From: JAPUDS01 sp050258575
GTDB lineage: Bacteria; Patescibacteriota; Saccharimonadia; Saccharimonadales; Saccharimonadaceae
Direction: 5' to 3'
Assembly (NCBI GenBank): GCA_050258575.1
Contig: JBLMYZ010000018.1
Span: forward strand, 1-24,427
DNA: 24,427 nt
Every line of letters begins with the position of its first letter. The stretch's first letter is position 1. Of this stretch, positions 13,961 to 20,268 are shown in pieces. Made by a program: the position numbers and the translations under genes. The notes below the pieces were generated by a model, which did no database searches, was not told where the DNA came from, and was given only the letters and a program-made list of their open reading frames with translations.

Positions 13961-14347
13961 ATGGATAAAAAGAAGATTTTGCTTGTTGAAGATGATAGCG
14001 CGCTTGCCGACGTCTATCGGTCGCGGCTCGAACTGGAAAACTTTACTGTCGAGCATGTTTCGAACGGCGAGTTGGCACTCGCGAAAATCGTCGAGTTTAA
14101 GCCCGACCTTGTCGTGCTCGACGCCATGATGCCAAAAGTCAACGGGTTCGACGTGCTAGATATTGTTCGAAACACACCAGAGACCGCTAACACGCATGTC
14201 ATCATGTTAACGGCGTTGTCACAGCCAAAAGACAAAGAACGCGCCGAAGAGCTTGGCGCAGACGATTATCTCGTGAAGTCGCAAGTTGTTATTGGGGATG
14301 TTGTCGAACGTATTAAACACCACCTAGGTGTCGATACGAAGGCCTGA
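13961..14347 (+). CDS. single-domain response regulator (CheY-like receiver)
   Basis: A 128-aa receiver domain with no output domain. The acidic pocket is Glu10, Asp11 and Asp12 (LLVEDDS), the phospho-acceptor is Asp54 (VVLDAMMPKVNGFDV), the switch Thr is T84 (IMLTALS) and the conserved Lys is K106 (DDYLVKS). Such regulators act by protein contact or as phosphorelay intermediates rather than by binding DNA. No kinase gene is adjacent; the soluble histidine kinase at 21494-22198 is about 7 kb away and has its own receiver partner. It has its own promoter and TGA as stop codon. Confidence 0.93.
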   Translation: MDKKKILLVEDDSALADVYRSRLELENFTVEHVSNGELALAKIVEFKPDLVVLDAMMPKVNGFDVLDIVRNTPETANTHVIMLTALSQPKDKERAEELGADDYLVKSQVVIGDVVERIKHHLGVDTKA

Positions 14348-14366
14348 CCACAGAAGGCGCCACCAG

Positions 14367-14395
14367 TTGACAAATAGCATCAAAAATGCTATAAT
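14367..14395 (+). promoter_or_regulatory. consensus promoter TTGACA-N17-TATAAT of the 79-aa gene
   Basis: Perfect TTGACA (14367-14372), a 17-bp spacer and perfect TATAAT (14390-14395) with TGC in front. The -10 ends 7 nt before ATG 14403, so transcription should start at the start codon. It is the best promoter in the window. Confidence 0.85.
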
Positions 14396-14402
14396 TTTAA
14401 AT

Positions 14403-14642
14403 ATGGATAGTGAAAAATCAACACCAGCACCAACCCATCCTGAAATACCACCTACCGATGACCGCGTGCGGCATCGGGTAGATAGCACTGGGCAGGTATT
14501 TGCTGTCTTTTCCGGCGGGCTATTTATCAATGTATCTACTGGTGAAACAGGGCGACTAGCTCCAGAAGATCTCGCGGCTATGAAGCCGCTACCGCGTCAG
14601 GCTGAGTATATCCTCTCGGCAAGACTGGTACGCGCGCTGTAG
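14403..14642 (+). CDS. 79-aa orphan protein
   Basis: A 79-aa protein that I do not recognise (MDSEKSTPAPTHPEIPPTDD at the start). The N-terminal 25 residues are Pro/Thr-rich and probably disordered. Residues 26-79 may form a small fold with two short strands (GQVFAVFSGGLFINVSTGET) and a C-terminal helix (YILSARLVRAL). There is no signal peptide or membrane span. The start is fixed by the consensus promoter, whose -10 ends 7 nt before ATG 14403; in-frame upstream codons back to 14328 would lie upstream of the promoter. It follows the response regulator by 55 nt on the same strand. Placement behind the strongest-looking promoter of the window suggests that it is expressed at a high level. Confidence 0.7.
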   Translation: MDSEKSTPAPTHPEIPPTDDRVRHRVDSTGQVFAVFSGGLFINVSTGETGRLAPEDLAAMKPLPRQAEYILSARLVRAL

Positions 14643-14668
14643 CTGGGCTGATTGCCCCAGAAGGAGGC

Positions 14669-14733
14669 CGCTATACTCCAGACGGCGCGGACAGCTGGAA
14701 CCAGCCGCGCCGCGTCATACGTCCAGAGTAGCG
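14669..14733. other. 65-nt extended imperfect hairpin in the intergenic region
   Basis: The segment folds on itself: CGCTA pairs with TAGCG at the ends, CTC with GAG, GA with TC, then CGGCGCGG (14683-14690) with CCGCGCCG (14705-14712), and CTGG (14695-14698) with CCAG (14701-14704) at the tip. No T run follows on either strand. It lies between the 79-aa gene and the rpmA terminator, and could be a structured RNA, an RNA-end stabiliser, or a REP-like element. Confidence 0.45.
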
Positions 14734-14740
14734 TTGCCTT

Positions 14741-14769
14741 AAAAAACTCACCCTCGAGAAAGGGTGAGT
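14741..14769 (-). terminator. rho-independent terminator of rpmA
   Basis: Read on the minus strand: ACTCACCCT, loop TTCTCG, AGGGTGAGT, then TTTTTT (14746-14741). A 9-bp perfect stem plus U tract, 22 nt after the rpmA stop. Confidence 0.88.
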
Positions 14770-14791
14770 ACGAGAGCTAAGGGTTTACCGT

Positions 14792-15064
14792 TTACTCAAC
14801 AACGACTTGAGTGCGACGAGCAGTTTTACCGGTAAAGCGGCGGGTTTTGACTTCTTTGAAGCCAACGACGCCGTCTTGAGCAGCATGGATGGTGAAGTTA
14901 CGGCTCATGTATGTGCCCGGGCCGGCTTGTTTGGTTGCGCCAACTTGGCGGACAATAACACCGCCAGCTTTGACTTTTTGGCCGCCAAATAGTTTGACGC
15001 CGAGGCGCTGGCCGGGAGAGTCGTGAACGTTTTTGGCGGTACCGCCAGCTTTGACATGTGACAT
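14792..15064 (-). CDS. rpmA: 50S ribosomal protein L27
   Basis: L27 is a large-subunit protein whose N-terminus reaches toward the peptidyl transferase centre. The 90-aa sequence has KAGGTAKNVHDSPGQRLGVK, FGGQKVKAGGVIVRQVGAT and DGVVGFKEVKTRR, all characteristic of L27. It starts directly with MSHVKAGG, so it lacks the cleavable N-terminal extension of Firmicutes L27. The ribosome binding site AAGGAG lies just upstream. The gene stands alone with its own promoter and terminator; the usual partner rplU (L21) is not next to it. Confidence 0.96.
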   Translation of the reverse strand: MSHVKAGGTAKNVHDSPGQRLGVKLFGGQKVKAGGVIVRQVGATKQAGPGTYMSRNFTIHAAQDGVVGFKEVKTRRFTGKTARRTQVVVE

Positions 15065-15082
15065 AAAATCTCCTTATAGACT

Positions 15083-15111
15083 GATATAATGACTGGGAAA
15101 TAGTTTATCAA
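15083..15111 (-). promoter_or_regulatory. promoter of rpmA
   Basis: On the minus strand TTGATA (15111-15106), a 17-bp spacer, and TATATC (15088-15083). This leaves a leader of about 12-15 nt carrying AAGGAG. It is one of few starts here with both a leader and a ribosome binding site. Confidence 0.55.
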
Positions 15112-15148
15112 AAACAGGGAAAAAATGCAAGTGCTGCCAGCAAAAAAC

Positions 15149-16354
15149 CTACTGTTTTGGTGTTGCAACTGGGGCTTTGAGGCGTTTTTTAACGAAAAAC
15201 CAGCCGTACACGCCGCCGCCAACAGCGGCAAGAACCAAAAAGCCGAGGATAATCGCGAGCCACGGAACAGATGAGCCAGCGGCGGTAGTGTCGGTCGGCA
15301 GGGTTAGTTGAAAGGTCTGAGTATCGACAGAGTCGTCTTTTTTCGGCTCAAGTTTCTCAACAAAAATACTGTCGAGCGCCGTGGCGCCATCTTTACTGAT
15401 CCGGAGCGCTGTCCGGCCGTCAGGCATTTCTGCTTCGAACGTCCCGTCAGCTGCGGTCGTGTAGCTGTAGTCGTCGATAACAACGGTGGCATTGGCGGCT
15501 GGCTGGTTGTTTTGTGTAACGGTAATCTTGACTGGATATCCTTTCGTTGTGGCGGTGCCGCTATAAGAGATTTTTTTGCCGTCTTTGTTAGTTGCGGTAA
15601 TGTCAAACGTGTACGCGTCGTAGGGGTCGAGCCAGGGAAGCGTCGCGCTAAAGTTGGTGTTGTTGGTTTGGGTGATCTCGGCGGTTTGCGGCGCGTTCGA
15701 GCCAGGTTTTTGGTATACAAGTGACGTTTCGGTCACGGGGTGGTTAGTGATCCACGTAACGGTGACGGTGCGAATAGTATTGTTGAGCTTGACACCCTGA
15801 ATATAGGTGTTGGTGTCGGGCGATTCGGCTTCTTCAGGGGTGCAGTTCGGCGTTGTGCCAACATATCCTTCTGGACATTTACCGCCGATAACGGTGACAT
15901 AGACCGGACTGAGGTTTGCCACAGTGCCGTTGAGCTGGATATCGTTGGTTCGCCATGAGTTCGAGGTAATACTCGCCGTGCCAGGGACGACTGCGAGGTA
16001 GGTGATGGTGAGGACGGTAAATGTGCCACTAAAGCCCTCGTCACAGTGCTCGGCGCTTATATCGACCGCATGCGCCGACGTGGAGATAGTAAGCTTTGCC
16101 GGGTAAGTGTTTGCGACGGCTGAAACGACTTCGAGGTTTTTCGAGCTTGAAATCACCCCTTTGGCAAAACAGTTTGAAAAACGATCTTTCGAGAGGTGAG
16201 CGACGACGCGAACGGTTATGGTTTGACCGACGGTTACTTCCTCTGGAGCGACAAAATAAGCGCTGTGAACTCCTGCAGAGGCGGGCGAGGCGTGAAGGAG
16301 CAATCCCAGGCAGGCGAGAACTGCAACAAGACCGCGAAAATAGTTCTGTTTCAT
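15149..16354 (-). CDS. secreted type I surface protein, paralogue of the 577-aa protein
   Basis: A 401-aa protein. Signal peptide 1-27 (MKQNYFRG, hydrophobic core, ASPASA-GVHS). Residues about 33-155 are a cohesin-like beta domain (APEEVTVGQTITVRVV, FTVLTITYLAVVPGTASIT). Cysteines at 62, 104, 160 and 171 have nearly the same spacing as in the 577-aa protein (70, 112, 169, 180); the last pair is in KCPEGYVGTTPNCTPEE. A second beta domain at about 185-265 and a carboxypeptidase-regulatory-like domain at about 268-350 (TTKGYPVKITV, DDYSYTTAADGTF) follow, then a membrane span (about 363-387) and the short tail KKRLKAPVATPKQ. It lacks the Pro-Thr stalk and long cytoplasmic tail of its paralogue. 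I chose ATG 16354 because a longer ORF from 16441 would begin upstream of the promoter and lose the signal peptide at the N-terminus. Confidence 0.86.
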   Translation of the reverse strand: MKQNYFRGLVAVLACLGLLLHASPASAGVHSAYFVAPEEVTVGQTITVRVVAHLSKDRFSNCFAKGVISSSKNLEVVSAVANTYPAKLTISTSAHAVDISAEHCDEGFSGTFTVLTITYLAVVPGTASITSNSWRTNDIQLNGTVANLSPVYVTVIGGKCPEGYVGTTPNCTPEEAESPDTNTYIQGVKLNNTIRTVTVTWITNHPVTETSLVYQKPGSNAPQTAEITQTNNTNFSATLPWLDPYDAYTFDITATNKDGKKISYSGTATTKGYPVKITVTQNNQPAANATVVIDDYSYTTAADGTFEAEMPDGRTALRISKDGATALDSIFVEKLEPKKDDSVDTQTFQLTLPTDTTAAGSSVPWLAIILGFLVLAAVGGGVYGWFFVKKRLKAPVATPKQ

Positions 16355-16363
16355 CTGAAGATA

Positions 16364-16372
16364 AGTATAGCA
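16364..16372 (-). promoter_or_regulatory. extended -10 promoter of the 401-aa surface protein gene
   Basis: On the minus strand TGC then TATACT (16369-16364), ending 9 nt before ATG 16354. The decamer GTGCTATACT is identical to that of ctpA. Confidence 0.6.
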
Positions 16373-16406
16373 CAAGCAGAATACAAGCCATAGCGTCTCA
16401 GACACC

Positions 16407-16435
16407 TTGACAAAACGCTTATGTTTTGGTAATAT
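16407..16435 (+). promoter_or_regulatory. promoter of the 91-aa basic protein gene
   Basis: Perfect TTGACA (16407-16412), a 17-bp spacer and TAATAT (16430-16435) with TGG in front. The -10 ends 6 nt before ATG 16442, so the mRNA should be leaderless. It is divergent from the 401-aa gene promoter within an 87-bp gap. Confidence 0.75.
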
Positions 16436-16441
16436 GAACAT

Positions 16442-16717
16442 ATGTTATCGTTCGCATCAAATCGCCAACCAAAACAAACCAAAAAGTCAGATTTAAGAAA
16501 TCACTCTAATTCGTCGCGCATAGTTGAAAACCGTCGTCCTCGTGCTGAGCAGCCTCTGGAGCAACGCCGCGCAGAGCGTATGATGACTATTCGCGTACCA
16601 TCAAAAGCACGACCGCTGGCAGAGTCGGTGGCGGCCAGAAGGGCGTTCAATGCTGGACGCAGCGACAGCTTGGCTAACCGGCCGCGCGGGCTAAACGGTC
16701 CGCGGGCGATTATTTGA
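16442..16717 (+). CDS. 91-aa basic orphan protein
   Basis: A 91-aa protein very rich in Arg, Asn, Ser and Ala, with no recognised domain and no signal peptide. It starts MLSFASNRQPKQTKKSDLRN, has a central RAEQPLEQRRAERMMTIRVP and ends in NRPRGLNGPRAII. The high positive charge and likely disorder suggest binding to nucleic acid or the ribosome; this is inference from composition. The promoter TTGACA-N17-TAATAT positioned exactly for a leaderless start is the main evidence that it is a real gene. Its last 8 nt overlap the end of the convergent RNA methyltransferase gene. Confidence 0.62.
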   Translation: MLSFASNRQPKQTKKSDLRNHSNSSRIVENRRPRAEQPLEQRRAERMMTIRVPSKARPLAESVAARRAFNAGRSDSLANRPRGLNGPRAII

Positions 16718-17933
16718 CCACAAGAACGACGATCTCGCGTGCTGTGATCTGATCTTCCCGCCGGTAAACAACCGGTTTCTTTGTGTGTGCGGGTTGGTGT
16801 TGTGTATAGCCAAGCTGGTCGAGGTCCTCGAGTAGTGGCAGGTGGTAGTCGTGTCCGTCGACATACCAAGCGGGTAGGGCGAGGCAGAGACGCGTGCCAG
16901 GAGCAAGCTGCGGCGCGAGGTTGGCCAAAAAGCCGCGCGCAATCTGGTTGGTGTCGTGGACGATACTGCGGATTTTTTCCTCTGTAGGGTGTTGTCCGCC
17001 AAGCGGTTGGCCAAGGTAGACTTCTGAGGCGACGACAAGGCAAGATCGTGAGATCGCAAGATCGGAAGAGCGCAAGAACGGCCAGGTATAGGTGGTAGCG
17101 TCGGCGACTTCGAGGTTGTGAAGGATGGGTTGGAGGTGATAGTTTGCTTGTAGCCACTCGAGGTTAGTTGTTGCGTAGTCAATCATTTTTGGGCTGATGT
17201 CACTGCCGATAACACTGTAGCCCATGAGCGCTGCTTCTTGCAGAACGACCCCAGTTCCACAAAACGGATCAAATACCGTGAAGTCCTCCTTTCTCTCGAT
17301 CTCTTGATCTGCTGGTCCGCTAATCTTTTCCTCGCCGACAGCCAAATTTACCAACACCTGCGCGAGTTTTGGCGGCAACATTCCGACAAAAGCGTCGCGT
17401 TTCGGGCGGTCGCGGTCGCGGATACGGTAACTGTCAATATGTTGTACGTCAGTGACGCGGCCGATTACCACTTTGTCGCCGCTGGCAGCGATCACAAACT
17501 CAAGGCCGAGGTCGCTAGTGAGCGCGTTGTGGTAGGTTTGGGCGCTCGAGAGAGCGGGACTGTCGTTGGGGACGACGCGGACCGAGCGGCCAGAGCTGCG
17601 CAGTTGTTTTTTGAGGCGTAGAGCCTCACCGCCGAGTTGGTAGGGTGTTACGTCGAAACCGTAGGCGCTGAGACCGAGTTTTATTTTGCCCTCAGCGGGC
17701 ATGGTTCGCGTGAGCTGGGGAAGGAGCTTTTGAATCGTACGAAAAGCGGCTGATAGTGTTGTAGTCGCAACAACATCAGCTACTTTGACGCTGCCGCCGA
17801 GCCGTGCAAAGTCGATGTCGGCGTCGACGAGCGCGCACCCGCCGCCAAACAGCTGGACGCGCTCCGCGCCATACAACGTTTCAAGTTCAAATAGACCTAT
17901 TTCTGGTTGGCGGCCCAAAATACAACATTTCAT
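16710..17933 (-). CDS. TRM11/TrmG10-like RNA methyltransferase (THUMP-type N-terminus, UPF0020 domain)
   Basis: A 407-aa predicted SAM-dependent RNA methyltransferase. Residues 1-170 resemble the ferredoxin-like/THUMP RNA-binding half. The segment YRIRDRDRPKRDAFVGMLPPKLAQVLVNLA (169-198) is typical of the TRM11/TrmG10 family just before the catalytic domain. Motif I is DPFCGTGVVLQEAALMGYSV (222-241) followed by GSDIS, and the family NLEW is at 257-260. The expected motif IV (DPPY or NPPY) is not seen; ASEVYLGQPL (302-311) occupies that place. These enzymes methylate guanosine 10 of tRNA or similar sites. Two insert-like segments (203-213 and 285-298) are encoded by 8-bp repeats described separately. 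The start at 17933 is 6 nt after a TATACT box, so it is probably leaderless. Confidence 0.8.
   Translation of the reverse strand: MKCCILGRQPEIGLFELETLYGAERVQLFGGGCALVDADIDFARLGGSVKVADVVATTTLSAAFRTIQKLLPQLTRTMPAEGKIKLGLSAYGFDVTPYQLGGEALRLKKQLRSSGRSVRVVPNDSPALSSAQTYHNALTSDLGLEFVIAASGDKVVIGRVTDVQHIDSYRIRDRDRPKRDAFVGMLPPKLAQVLVNLAVGEEKISGPADQEIERKEDFTVFDPFCGTGVVLQEAALMGYSVIGSDISPKMIDYATTNLEWLQANYHLQPILHNLEVADATTYTWPFLRSSDLAISRSCLVVASEVYLGQPLGGQHPTEEKIRSIVHDTNQIARGFLANLAPQLAPGTRLCLALPAWYVDGHDYHLPLLEDLDQLGYTQHQPAHTKKPVVYRREDQITAREIVVLVVK
17041..17080. repeat. five degenerate 8-bp tandem repeats in the RNA methyltransferase gene
   Basis: CAAGATCG, TGAGATCG, CAAGATCG, GAAGAGCG, CAAGAACG in direct tandem, filling 40 bp. 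They encode residues 285-298 (PFLRSSDLAISRSC on the minus strand), just before the putative motif IV region. Units of 8 bp are not a multiple of 3, so gain or loss of one unit would shift the frame. Confidence 0.75.
17295..17326. repeat. second set of 8-bp repeats in the same gene
   Basis: CTCGATCT, CTTGATCT, GCTGGTCC, GCTAATCT in tandem. In another register this is CGATCTNN, the reverse-strand form of the unit at 17041-17080. It encodes residues 203-213 (ISGPADQEIE region), just before motif I, where family members usually have a short linker. Confidence 0.5.
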
Positions 17934-17939
17934 GGTTCT

Positions 17940-17945
17940 AGTATA
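17940..17945 (-). promoter_or_regulatory. -10 box of the RNA methyltransferase gene
   Basis: On the minus strand TATACT (17945-17940) ends 6 nt before ATG 17933; no good -35 is visible. Divergent from the promoter at 17971-17976 within a 50-bp gap. Confidence 0.5.
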
Positions 17946-17970
17946 GACGAAAAGCTAAAGGAGAGAAGTG

Positions 17971-17976
17971 TATAAT
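17971..17976 (+). promoter_or_regulatory. -10 box of the flippase-like membrane protein gene
   Basis: Perfect TATAAT (17971-17976), 7 nt before ATG 17984, for a leaderless transcript. An AGGAGAG-like sequence (17959-17965) lies upstream of the -10 and so would not be in the mRNA. Confidence 0.6.
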
Positions 17977-17983
17977 AGAACAT

Positions 17984-19018
17984 ATGTCGTTCAAGAGTTG
18001 GCTAAATGTTGTGACGTTAGTGCTGATCGCCCTGGTGTTGTTTTTGGCTCGCCACGATATCGCTCAGGCATTTTTGATGCTTGGGCGGGTGAATGTTTGG
18101 GTCTTTTTGCTGGTGATTCCGGCGCAGTTTCTGAGCTATTTTGCCCACGGAGAGATCGTGTTTTCCTACCTCCGCCAGCGCGGCGATATCGAGAGAGTGT
18201 CGCATTTTGAGGCGGCGTGGGTGGCGCTGGAGTTTAACTTTGTCAACCACGTTTTTCCAACCGGCGGCATGTCAGGAGTGTCGTATATGACGTGGCGGCT
18301 AAACAAGCTAGGGGTGAGTACAGGGCGGGCAACACTCGCACAGGTGGTCAAGTTTGGTATGACGTTTTTAGCGTATGCCGTACTTGCGGTCGTGGCGCTG
18401 TTTGCGATCACGGCGGATGTCGGGCTGAACCGTTACGCGATTCTTGTTACGAGCGGGCTTATTATCCTCATAATCCTTGGTATTTTTGGGGCAATGTACT
18501 TGTTTAGCCATCGAGAGCGGCTCAATCGTTTTGAACGGTTTATAGACCGGCTGCTCAACCGTAAAATTAAACGACTACTTCGGCGTAGAAAGGATATCGT
18601 GAACGCAGAAGTTATCACATCGTTTTTTGACGACATGTGCAGCGACTACCGAACGCTCAGAGAGCGGCCGAAGCTGTTGCTATGGCCGTTCGTGTGGGGG
18701 TTAGTGTTTAACGTTGCTGAAGCGGCGCTGTTTTTCGTCACATTTTTGGCACTTGGTCACGTCGTTAACCCAGCGCCGATCTTGGTCGCGACCGGATTAG
18801 CTGGGCTGGTCGGGGCGTTTTTCGTGACGCCGGGCGGAGCGGGCGGGTATGAGGCGATGATGGTCGTGTTTTTGACCTCTGTCGGTGTATCTGCGAGTGT
18901 GGCGTTGGCTGGGGTGGTACTGGCGCGCACTGCACTCATTCTCATCGCTATCGCAACTGGGTATATCACGTATCATCGAGCGATCAAAACGTATGGAAAA
19001 GCTCCCACTGCAAGTTAG
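17984..19018 (+). CDS. lysylphosphatidylglycerol synthase TM-region/UPF0104 family membrane protein
   Basis: A 344-aa polytopic membrane protein with about eight hydrophobic segments (near 8-22, 33-52, 120-145, 150-172, 235-262, 268-290, 300-325 and 318-335, some merging). A basic cytoplasmic loop RFERFIDRLLNRKIKRLLRRRK lies near 185-206. FPTGGMSGVSYMTWRL (about 91-106) and TPGGAGGYEAMMV (about 285-297) are the conserved motifs of the PF03706 family. This family includes the flippase half of MprF, which moves modified phospholipids across the membrane, and AglD-like proteins of surface glycan pathways. No synthase (aminoacyl transfer) domain is attached here, so the substrate is unknown. The end overlaps the xseA start by 26 nt. 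Confidence 0.85.
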   Translation: MSFKSWLNVVTLVLIALVLFLARHDIAQAFLMLGRVNVWVFLLVIPAQFLSYFAHGEIVFSYLRQRGDIERVSHFEAAWVALEFNFVNHVFPTGGMSGVSYMTWRLNKLGVSTGRATLAQVVKFGMTFLAYAVLAVVALFAITADVGLNRYAILVTSGLIILIILGIFGAMYLFSHRERLNRFERFIDRLLNRKIKRLLRRRKDIVNAEVITSFFDDMCSDYRTLRERPKLLLWPFVWGLVFNVAEAALFFVTFLALGHVVNPAPILVATGLAGLVGAFFVTPGGAGGYEAMMVVFLTSVGVSASVALAGVVLARTALILIAIATGYITYHRAIKTYGKAPTAS

Positions 19019-20084
19019 CGAAGCGATTGCGCTGATCAACCAAACGCTGGACTATGCGTATCCGGTGCTGGTTGTCGAGGGCGAAGTAGCGAGCTTTAAA
19101 GTGAACCAAGGCAAGTTTGTTTTTTTCGATCTCAAAGATAACGAGGGGGCGCTCGGCTGTTTCATGATGGTATTTCAGCTGCGGCAACCGCTCGAAGACG
19201 GTATGCGTGTTCAGGTAGTGGCGACACCGAAACTGACGGCTTGGGGCAAGTTTAGCCTGACAGTGCGCGAGGTACGGCCAGTGGGTGAGGGCAGCCTCAA
19301 ACGAGCGTATGAGCTGCTGCGTGCCAAGCTGGACAAAGAAGGGTTGTTCGCAGCGGAACGTAAACGTCCGTTACCAGAGTTCCCGGAGAATATTGCAGTT
19401 ATTTCGAGCACCGCTGCTGCCGGTTACGCAGATTTTATGCGCCTCGTTGGTGAGCGGTGGGGTGGTGTGCGCCTAGAGGTAGCGCAGGTGCAAGTGCAGG
19501 GTGACGCCGCGACCAAGCAGCTCATACGGGCGTTACAGTTTTTTAACGAACGTGAAATATTGCCGGACGTGGTGGCGATTATCCGCGGCGGCGGCAGCGC
19601 GGATGACCTGAGTGTTTTTAACGATGAACAGTTAGTACGTAGTATTGCTGCTAGTCGTATCCCGACCATCGTTGGCGTGGGGCATGAGACCGATGAGACG
19701 CTGGCTGATCTAGTGGCCGATGTTCGAGCGGCCACACCCAGCCATGCGGCGCAGCTTATCGTGCCGCAGCGCGCCGAAGTGGCAGCGCAGGCACGTCATG
19801 CCGTGCTGCGCGTGGCTTCGGCCACTGAGTCGGCGGTTGAGCGGCAAAGGATTTCGGTGCGTCAGGACATGAACACTCTTTGGCGGCGGCTGTCTGAAGC
19901 GATACGCACCACGCACGAGGGGCTACAAACCCAGCGTCAGCTACTGGAGGCATACGACCCGTCCGCAGTGTTGGCCCGCGGGTATGCGCTGTTGCGCGGC
20001 AAGGCAACGGTAGGGAGTATAGTAGAAGTAGAAACAAGTCGTCACGTATTGCAAGCGGAGGTACAACATGTCACAGAAAAGTAA
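18993..20084 (+). CDS. xseA: exodeoxyribonuclease VII large subunit
   Basis: Exonuclease VII degrades single-stranded DNA from both ends, in repair and recombination. The 363-aa protein has an N-terminal OB fold (5-100: VSEAIALINQTL, VEGEVASFKVNQGKFVFFDLKD), then the conserved catalytic region: NIAVISSTAAAGYADFM (133-149), VAIIRGGGSADDLSVFNDE (194-212), GVGHETDETLADLVADVRA (228-246) and TPSHAAQ (248-254). A shortened coiled-coil part follows, and the C-terminal AYDPSAVLARGYALL is the family end motif. It is about 40-90 aa shorter than common XseA proteins, mainly in the coiled coil. ATG 18993 is chosen over an in-frame ATG at 18885 inside the membrane protein gene because it gives the usual N-terminus. 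No ribosome binding site is visible, so coupling to the upstream gene is likely. Confidence 0.94.
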   Translation: MEKLPLQVSEAIALINQTLDYAYPVLVVEGEVASFKVNQGKFVFFDLKDNEGALGCFMMVFQLRQPLEDGMRVQVVATPKLTAWGKFSLTVREVRPVGEGSLKRAYELLRAKLDKEGLFAAERKRPLPEFPENIAVISSTAAAGYADFMRLVGERWGGVRLEVAQVQVQGDAATKQLIRALQFFNEREILPDVVAIIRGGGSADDLSVFNDEQLVRSIAASRIPTIVGVGHETDETLADLVADVRAATPSHAAQLIVPQRAEVAAQARHAVLRVASATESAVERQRISVRQDMNTLWRRLSEAIRTTHEGLQTQRQLLEAYDPSAVLARGYALLRGKATVGSIVEVETSRHVLQAEVQHVTEK

Positions 20085-20268
20085 CATACAGAAAAAACTA
20101 CAACAACTCGCGGAACAAGTGGCGTGGTTTGAAAGCGATCAGTTTGTGCTCGAGGAGGCGGTTGAACGCTTCAAGGCTGCACAGCAGTTGGCTGAGGGTA
20201 TTGAAACAGACCTGGCGGCGCTCAAAAACGATATTGTTGTTCTAAAAGAACGGTTCGATCAGTCATGA
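20068..20268 (+). CDS. xseB: exodeoxyribonuclease VII small subunit
   Basis: XseB binds the XseA coiled coil in several copies and is needed for stable exonuclease VII. The 66-aa protein is wholly helical, with KLQQLAEQVAWFESDQFVLE then AVERFKAAQQLAEGIETDL, matching the XseB pattern (L-x-x-I-V-x-x-L-E ... L-E-x-A-x-x-x-Y-E-x-G). GGAGG at 20057-20061 is 6 nt before the ATG. It overlaps the last 17 nt of xseA, as is common for this pair. Its TGA stop overlaps the next start as ATGA. Confidence 0.93.
   Translation: MSQKSNIQKKLQQLAEQVAWFESDQFVLEEAVERFKAAQQLAEGIETDLAALKNDIVVLKERFDQS

Noticed and set aside
14669..14733. Possible signal recognition particle RNA (GGAA tip) or tRNA.
   Set aside because: The conserved SRP core (GTCAGG ... 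AGCAG) and any cloverleaf with a T-arm are absent; only an imperfect hairpin is supported.
16355..16441. N-terminal extension of the 401-aa surface protein (start at 16441).
   Set aside because: It would bury the signal peptide internally and start upstream of the promoter, overlapping the divergent promoter of the 91-aa gene.
17058..17071. AGATCGGAAGAGCG matches the first 14 bases of a common Illumina adapter.
   Set aside because: The match ends there, the methyltransferase frame continues without break on both sides, and the bases belong to a run of five 8-bp repeats. Coincidence is more likely than assembly contamination.
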